Below are positions 60,148 to 64,000 of a DNA stretch of 64,000 nucleotides, one piece after another. The DNA lies in assembly GCF_000025985.1 (NCBI RefSeq), contig NC_003228.3, positions 620,001-684,000 on the forward strand, in the 5' to 3' direction. A model generated the notes under the pieces. That model was not told where the DNA came from. It did no database searches and was given only the letters and a program-made list of their open reading frames with translations. The position numbers and the translations under genes are program-made. Numbering within the stretch: position 1 is the first letter of the stretch; every line of letters starts with the position of its first letter. This stretch comes from Bacteroides fragilis NCTC 9343. GTDB lineage: Bacteria > Bacteroidota > Bacteroidia > Bacteroidales > Bacteroidaceae.

Positions 60148-63100
60148 ATGAAAACAAGAACCAGAACGAAAATGCTGTTGCTCTTAGGAGTTCTTTTATT
60201 TGGCTTCACTGTTTCGGCATGGTCACAAAAAGTTTCTTTGAATTTTAATAATGAGAAGGTAGAAAAAATACTGTCTTCTATAAAAGCACAAACAGGAATG
60301 GGGTTGGTATTCAGCGATCAGTTGATTGATGTGAATCGCAAAATTTCTATTCAAGTGAAAGATGCCAGTCTGGATGAAGCATTGTCTAAACTGTTGGCAG
60401 GAACGAAGGTAACTTTTGAAATAAAAAACAATAAGATTTATTTTATTGAAAAAAAAGCGGACCAACAGTCCGGTTCCCGAAAGAAAAAAGTATCCGGAGT
60501 GGTGAAGGATGCTACAGGCGAACCGATTATTGGTGCGAATGTCGTGGAAAAAGGAGTCGGTACCAATGGGGTGATAACAAATCTGGATGGGGAATTCACA
60601 CTGGAAGTTCCGGAAAATGCTTCTTTGATTATCAGTTATATCGGTTATCTCCAACAAGATGTGTCGACAAAAGGAAAAGATGCGTTTAACATCATCATGA
60701 AGGAAGATACGAAGACCCTGGATGAGGTGGTTGTAGTAGGATATGGGGTTCAAAAGAAAGTAAACTTAACGGGAGCTGTCGCTGCTGTCGATTCCAAGTC
60801 GTTGCAGAATCGTCCGGTAACAAACGTTTCGAATGCGATTCAGGGACTTTTGCCCGGAGTAACGGTTATCTCCGGGACGGGGCAGCCGGGAAGTGATAAT
60901 ACAACCATACGGGTACGTGGTGTCGGGACTCTGAATAATTCTAATCCGATGTATGTGGTAGACGGTTTGCCGGTATCCAGCATAAATGAAGTGGATCCCA
61001 GCGATATCGAGAACATCTCGGTACTGAAAGATGCTTCTTCAGCTGCTATCTATGGTTCGCGTGCGGCAAATGGAGTAATCTTGATTACTACTAAAAAAGG
61101 AGGAGATAAAGCTCCCACGCTTCGTTATGATGGCTATGTGGGGTGGCAGAAACCTACGGCTCTTCCTGAATATCTGCACTCGTGGGAATATGCGAAGTTA
61201 TATAACAAAGCTATGGTTAACGAAGGAAAGAATCCGATCTATACAGATGAAGAGATCGAAAAGTTCAGAAATGGTTCGGATCCTGACAATTATCCGGATA
61301 CAGACTGGCAGGGATTATTTTATAAGACCGGTTTGCAGCATAGCCACCGCGCTGAAATTTCAGGTGGTACGGATAAAATGACCTATATGTTTTCTGCTGG
61401 TTACTTGGGACAGGACGGTATTATAGATATTGCTAAATATGACCGTTATTCGGTGCGAGGCAATATGAATGCCAAGATGGGCAAGTTCACGGCAGGTATG
61501 AATCTTTCTTTTACTTATGGGGAGGCACAAGAACCGGTGAGTGGTTTTACCGGTGAAATGTCTAACATCTTTTCGCAGATCAATCAGATAGCTCCTTTCA
61601 TTCCTTATAAATATTCAAATGGATATTATGGATATGCCAATGATGGTAATCCACTTGCATTTATTGAAGAAGGTAATTTACGTACTACCAAACAGCATAT
61701 TACCAGAGCCATCGGAAATGTAAGTTATGAACCGATTAAAGGGTTGAAAATTCAGGAAATCGTGGGTTACGAATATAAATCAATTTCTGATGAAAAATTC
61801 ATTAAGGATATTCAATATTATAACTGGAAAACAGGTGAGCCTACAAAGTATCAGGGACCTAACAATCAAACTGATGAACGTAAAAATGGTCTGAAACTGA
61901 ACTTACAGACTTTGGTCAGCTATAACAATACGTTTGGAAAACATACTGTAGGTGCATTGGCAGGATACGAACAGGAATATTACCGTGAAGACTGGACAAA
62001 AGGATATCGGAAAAACTTTCTGAACAATGATCTTTGGGAGTTGAATGCCGGTTCACCTGATGGTCAGACTGCAGATGGTTCGGCTAATGAATATGCTTTG
62101 CGTTCATTCTTCGGACGCTTGACTTACGACTATGATAATCGTTATTTGGTTGAGGCAAATATCCGTCGTGACGGAACTTCACGTATCTTTAAGGACTCAC
62201 GTTGGGGAGTATTCCCATCTTTCTCTGGTGCATGGCGAATTATTAATGAGCCTTTCATGGAAGGAACCCGTAATGTGTTGTCAGATCTTAAGCTGAGAGG
62301 CGGCTGGGGAGTTTTGGGTAATCAGGCTATTTCTTACTATTCTTACCAATCTGTACTTGATCAGGCTAATTATTCGTTTGGCGGAACTGTTGTACAGGGG
62401 GTAGCACCGGTCGATGGAGCTAACCGCAATTTGATCTGGGAGACTACCGAGACTTTGAACTTTGGACTTGACATGGGGTTTCTGGGCAATCAATATACTT
62501 TATCTATCGAAGGATACCGCAAATTGACGTATGATATTCTGATGAAATTACCCGTAAGTACCTTATATGGTTTAAATGCACCTTATCAAAATGCAGGTAA
62601 AGTAAAGAATACCGGTTTGGAGATAACGGCAGGTTATAAATTGAATACTCATGGCTGGAATTTTCAGGTATCGGCAAATGCCGCATATAATAAGAATGAA
62701 GTGATGGACCTGAAGAATGGTGGTGCACGCATTTGGAGTGGTAAATATTTCAACCAGGAAGGATATGCCATCAACTCTATCGGAGGATACATTGCCGAGG
62801 GACTTTTTAAAACTGAAGAAGAGGTTGCTAATAGCGCAACGATTCCCGGCACTGATACAGCACCGGGCGACATCAAGTACCGTGATATTAATAACGATGG
62901 AAAAATCGATGGAGAAGACCGTGTCTACATTGGTAACACCATGCCTAAGTGGACATTTGGCTTGAATCTGTTTGCCGAATGGAAAGGACTCGATGCTACT
63001 TTTCTGTTCCAGGGAGCAGCTGATGTGCAAGGCTATCTTGCAGGTCCGGGTGTAGTAGGTGAAATGATTGGAGCTAAGGGAAAGCCTTCTTATATGTATC

Positions 63101-63429
63101 GTGATTGTTGGGATGCTGAAACCAATCCGAATGGTAAGTTTCCGAGAGCATTCTCTTCTTATCGCCAGAACAACAGTATTTATAATCCCTCTTCTTTCTG
63201 GATTGTCAACTCTTCATATTTACGTTTGAAGAACTTCCAGTTGGGATATACACTTCCAAAAGAGTGGTGTAATATGATGGGAATTTCACGAATCAGAGTT
63301 TATTATAGCGGGCAGAATCTGCTTACCTTTACCAAATTTGATAAAGGGTTCGATCCGGAATCACCCGAAGGAGGAAGCTCTTATCCTCAGGTCAAAACAA
63401 ATACATTTGGTTTAAACATTACTTTCTGA
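60148..63429 (+). CDS. SusC-like TonB-dependent receptor with STN domain, second sugar locus
   Basis: A 1093-residue receptor. It has a signal peptide (ends about residue 26, SAWSQ), an STN domain (about 28-95), a carboxypeptidase-regulatory-like domain (about 115-195), the SusC signature TLDEVVVVGYGVQKKVNLTG, a plug (about 205-330) and a barrel ending FGLNITF. It imports glycan fragments with the SusD partner encoded 12 bp downstream. STN plus local ECF sigma and FecR indicates trans-envelope induction. Confidence 0.96.
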   Translation: MKTRTRTKMLLLLGVLLFGFTVSAWSQKVSLNFNNEKVEKILSSIKAQTGMGLVFSDQLIDVNRKISIQVKDASLDEALSKLLAGTKVTFEIKNNKIYFIEKKADQQSGSRKKKVSGVVKDATGEPIIGANVVEKGVGTNGVITNLDGEFTLEVPENASLIISYIGYLQQDVSTKGKDAFNIIMKEDTKTLDEVVVVGYGVQKKVNLTGAVAAVDSKSLQNRPVTNVSNAIQGLLPGVTVISGTGQPGSDNTTIRVRGVGTLNNSNPMYVVDGLPVSSINEVDPSDIENISVLKDASSAAIYGSRAANGVILITTKKGGDKAPTLRYDGYVGWQKPTALPEYLHSWEYAKLYNKAMVNEGKNPIYTDEEIEKFRNGSDPDNYPDTDWQGLFYKTGLQHSHRAEISGGTDKMTYMFSAGYLGQDGIIDIAKYDRYSVRGNMNAKMGKFTAGMNLSFTYGEAQEPVSGFTGEMSNIFSQINQIAPFIPYKYSNGYYGYANDGNPLAFIEEGNLRTTKQHITRAIGNVSYEPIKGLKIQEIVGYEYKSISDEKFIKDIQYYNWKTGEPTKYQGPNNQTDERKNGLKLNLQTLVSYNNTFGKHTVGALAGYEQEYYREDWTKGYRKNFLNNDLWELNAGSPDGQTADGSANEYALRSFFGRLTYDYDNRYLVEANIRRDGTSRIFKDSRWGVFPSFSGAWRIINEPFMEGTRNVLSDLKLRGGWGVLGNQAISYYSYQSVLDQANYSFGGTVVQGVAPVDGANRNLIWETTETLNFGLDMGFLGNQYTLSIEGYRKLTYDILMKLPVSTLYGLNAPYQNAGKVKNTGLEITAGYKLNTHGWNFQVSANAAYNKNEVMDLKNGGARIWSGKYFNQEGYAINSIGGYIAEGLFKTEEEVANSATIPGTDTAPGDIKYRDINNDGKIDGEDRVYIGNTMPKWTFGLNLFAEWKGLDATFLFQGAADVQGYLAGPGVVGEMIGAKGKPSYMYRDCWDAETNPNGKFPRAFSSYRQNNSIYNPSSFWIVNSSYLRLKNFQLGYTLPKEWCNMMGISRIRVYYSGQNLLTFTKFDKGFDPESPEGGSSYPQVKTNTFGLNITF

Positions 63430-63441
63430 TAGATAATACAT

Positions 63442-64000
63442 ATGAAAAAGATAATATATAGTTTGTTGTTTGCCGCTTTGTTCTCGGCATGTAGTACCGA
63501 TTTTCTAGATCGGAATCCTTTGGACAAACCTTCAAACGAAGCCTTTTGGAGAACTGAAAAAGATGCCATGGCCGCAGCTACAGGGTGTTATAATGGTTGG
63601 TTTTCTATGGATGAAGTGATTTATGCCGACTGTGCGTCGGATAATGCTTATAATCCTTTTACTTGGGAAGGCTGGGCGGTACAGGCTGCAGGTACAGCGA
63701 CCCCGACCGATCCGGGTTATAGCTATATGGGGTATGGAAACATGGTTCGCTATAATAATTTCCTGGAGAATATCCATCGCCCCGAAATGAATGAAGATTT
63801 ACGCAAACGCTTGATAGCCGAAGTACGTTTTCTGCGTGCATGGGATTATTTTCAGAAAGTGGCGCATTATGGTGATGTGCCCTTGGTAACTTCCGTTCTT
63901 GAAATTAAAAATGCCAATTTGCCACGTACTGAGAAAGCGAAAGTGGTTGAGTTTATCTTGAAAGAACTGAAAGAGATCGCTCCGCAACTTCCCGAATCTT
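63442..64000 (+). CDS. SusD-like lipoprotein, second sugar locus (cut by the window end)
   Basis: The first 186 residues of a SusD-family protein, open to the window end. It has a signal peptide with lipobox Cys at about residue 17 (FSACSTDFLDRNPLD), the usual EAFWRTEKDAMAAATGCYNG segment, and the TPR-like RLIAEVRFLRAWDYFQKVAHYGDVPLV region (described in part). It pairs with the SusC receptor 12 bp upstream. The C-terminal half is outside the window. Confidence 0.93.
   Translation, partial: MKKIIYSLLFAALFSACSTDFLDRNPLDKPSNEAFWRTEKDAMAAATGCYNGWFSMDEVIYADCASDNAYNPFTWEGWAVQAAGTATPTDPGYSYMGYGNMVRYNNFLENIHRPEMNEDLRKRLIAEVRFLRAWDYFQKVAHYGDVPLVTSVLEIKNANLPRTEKAKVVEFILKELKEIAPQLPES

Noticed and set aside
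1..64000. Invertible promoters, CRISPR arrays, insertion sequences, prophage
   Set aside because: Looked for short inverted repeats around promoters, regular spacers, transposase or phage motifs; none found apart from the GxxExxY element.

Overview
The window reads as chromosomal DNA of a gut Bacteroides (Bacteroidales, Bacteroidota). Evidence: two SusC/SusD loci each run by an ECF sigma/FecR pair, a NigD-like lipoprotein, many promoters of the Bacteroides type (-7 box TAnnTTTG, in places with TTG or TTTG about 18-20 bp upstream), weak Shine-Dalgarno sequences, and a TPP riboswitch in front of a thiamine TonB receptor-PnuT-thiamine pyrophosphokinase operon. The species cannot be fixed from the sequence alone. 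I see no phage, insertion sequence, CRISPR array or rRNA. One tRNA is present.

Layout. 0-7.9 kb: Kdp potassium uptake (kdpABC), a putative outer-membrane porin, and a KdpD sensor split into a stand-alone N-terminal KdpD/USP protein and a separate histidine kinase, with no kdpE in view. 8.0-21.4 kb: first polysaccharide-utilisation locus (ECF sigma, FecR, SusC, SusD, an unassigned 797-residue secreted protein, a GH115 enzyme, a NigD-like lipoprotein). 21.4-23.5 kb: a gene-poor patch with a lipocalin/NlpE-like lipoprotein between two diverged copies of a regulatory-looking module (phased TGTTRATAAC boxes plus a hairpin), then tRNA(CAU). 23.6-31.4 kb: housekeeping genes (START-like protein, LptF/LptG permease, RibBA, aminotransferase) and a GH78 rhamnosidase. 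31.5-35.5 kb: ferredoxin (minus) and a metA-U32 protease/RlhA-like-zinc-ribbon membrane protein operon.

35.7-43.9 kb is mostly minus strand: TonB receptor, LuxR-type regulator with a degenerate receiver, FAD dehydrogenase, a 464-bp GxxExxY nuclease element bounded by inverted CCACAGAG repeats, radA, four 22-bp phased repeats, and cytoplasmic asparaginase. 44-49.5 kb: threonine operon (a Thr/Met-rich leader peptide, thrA, an ApgM-like probable homoserine kinase, thrC), with a long perfect hairpin of the same CCACAGA repeat family before thrC. 49.9-54.4 kb: EamA transporter converging on the riboswitch-controlled thiamine operon. 54.4-55.7 kb: MscS channel and a small hypothetical gene. 55.8-64 kb: second polysaccharide-utilisation locus (ECF sigma, FecR, GH95-like enzyme, SusC, truncated SusD).

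Most notable: (1) the GxxExxY gene sits exactly between inverted repeats related to a solo hairpin 7 kb away, suggesting a nuclease-associated palindromic repeat element; (2) each sugar locus has its own repeated promoter-like motif, distinct from the other's, in front of fecR and susC (and the GH95 gene), which looks like the binding site of its ECF sigma; (3) a leader peptide upstream of thrA rich in Thr and Met codons; (4) a duplicated box/hairpin module beside the tRNA. Coordinates and motifs were read by eye; family assignments rest on recognised motifs, not searches.
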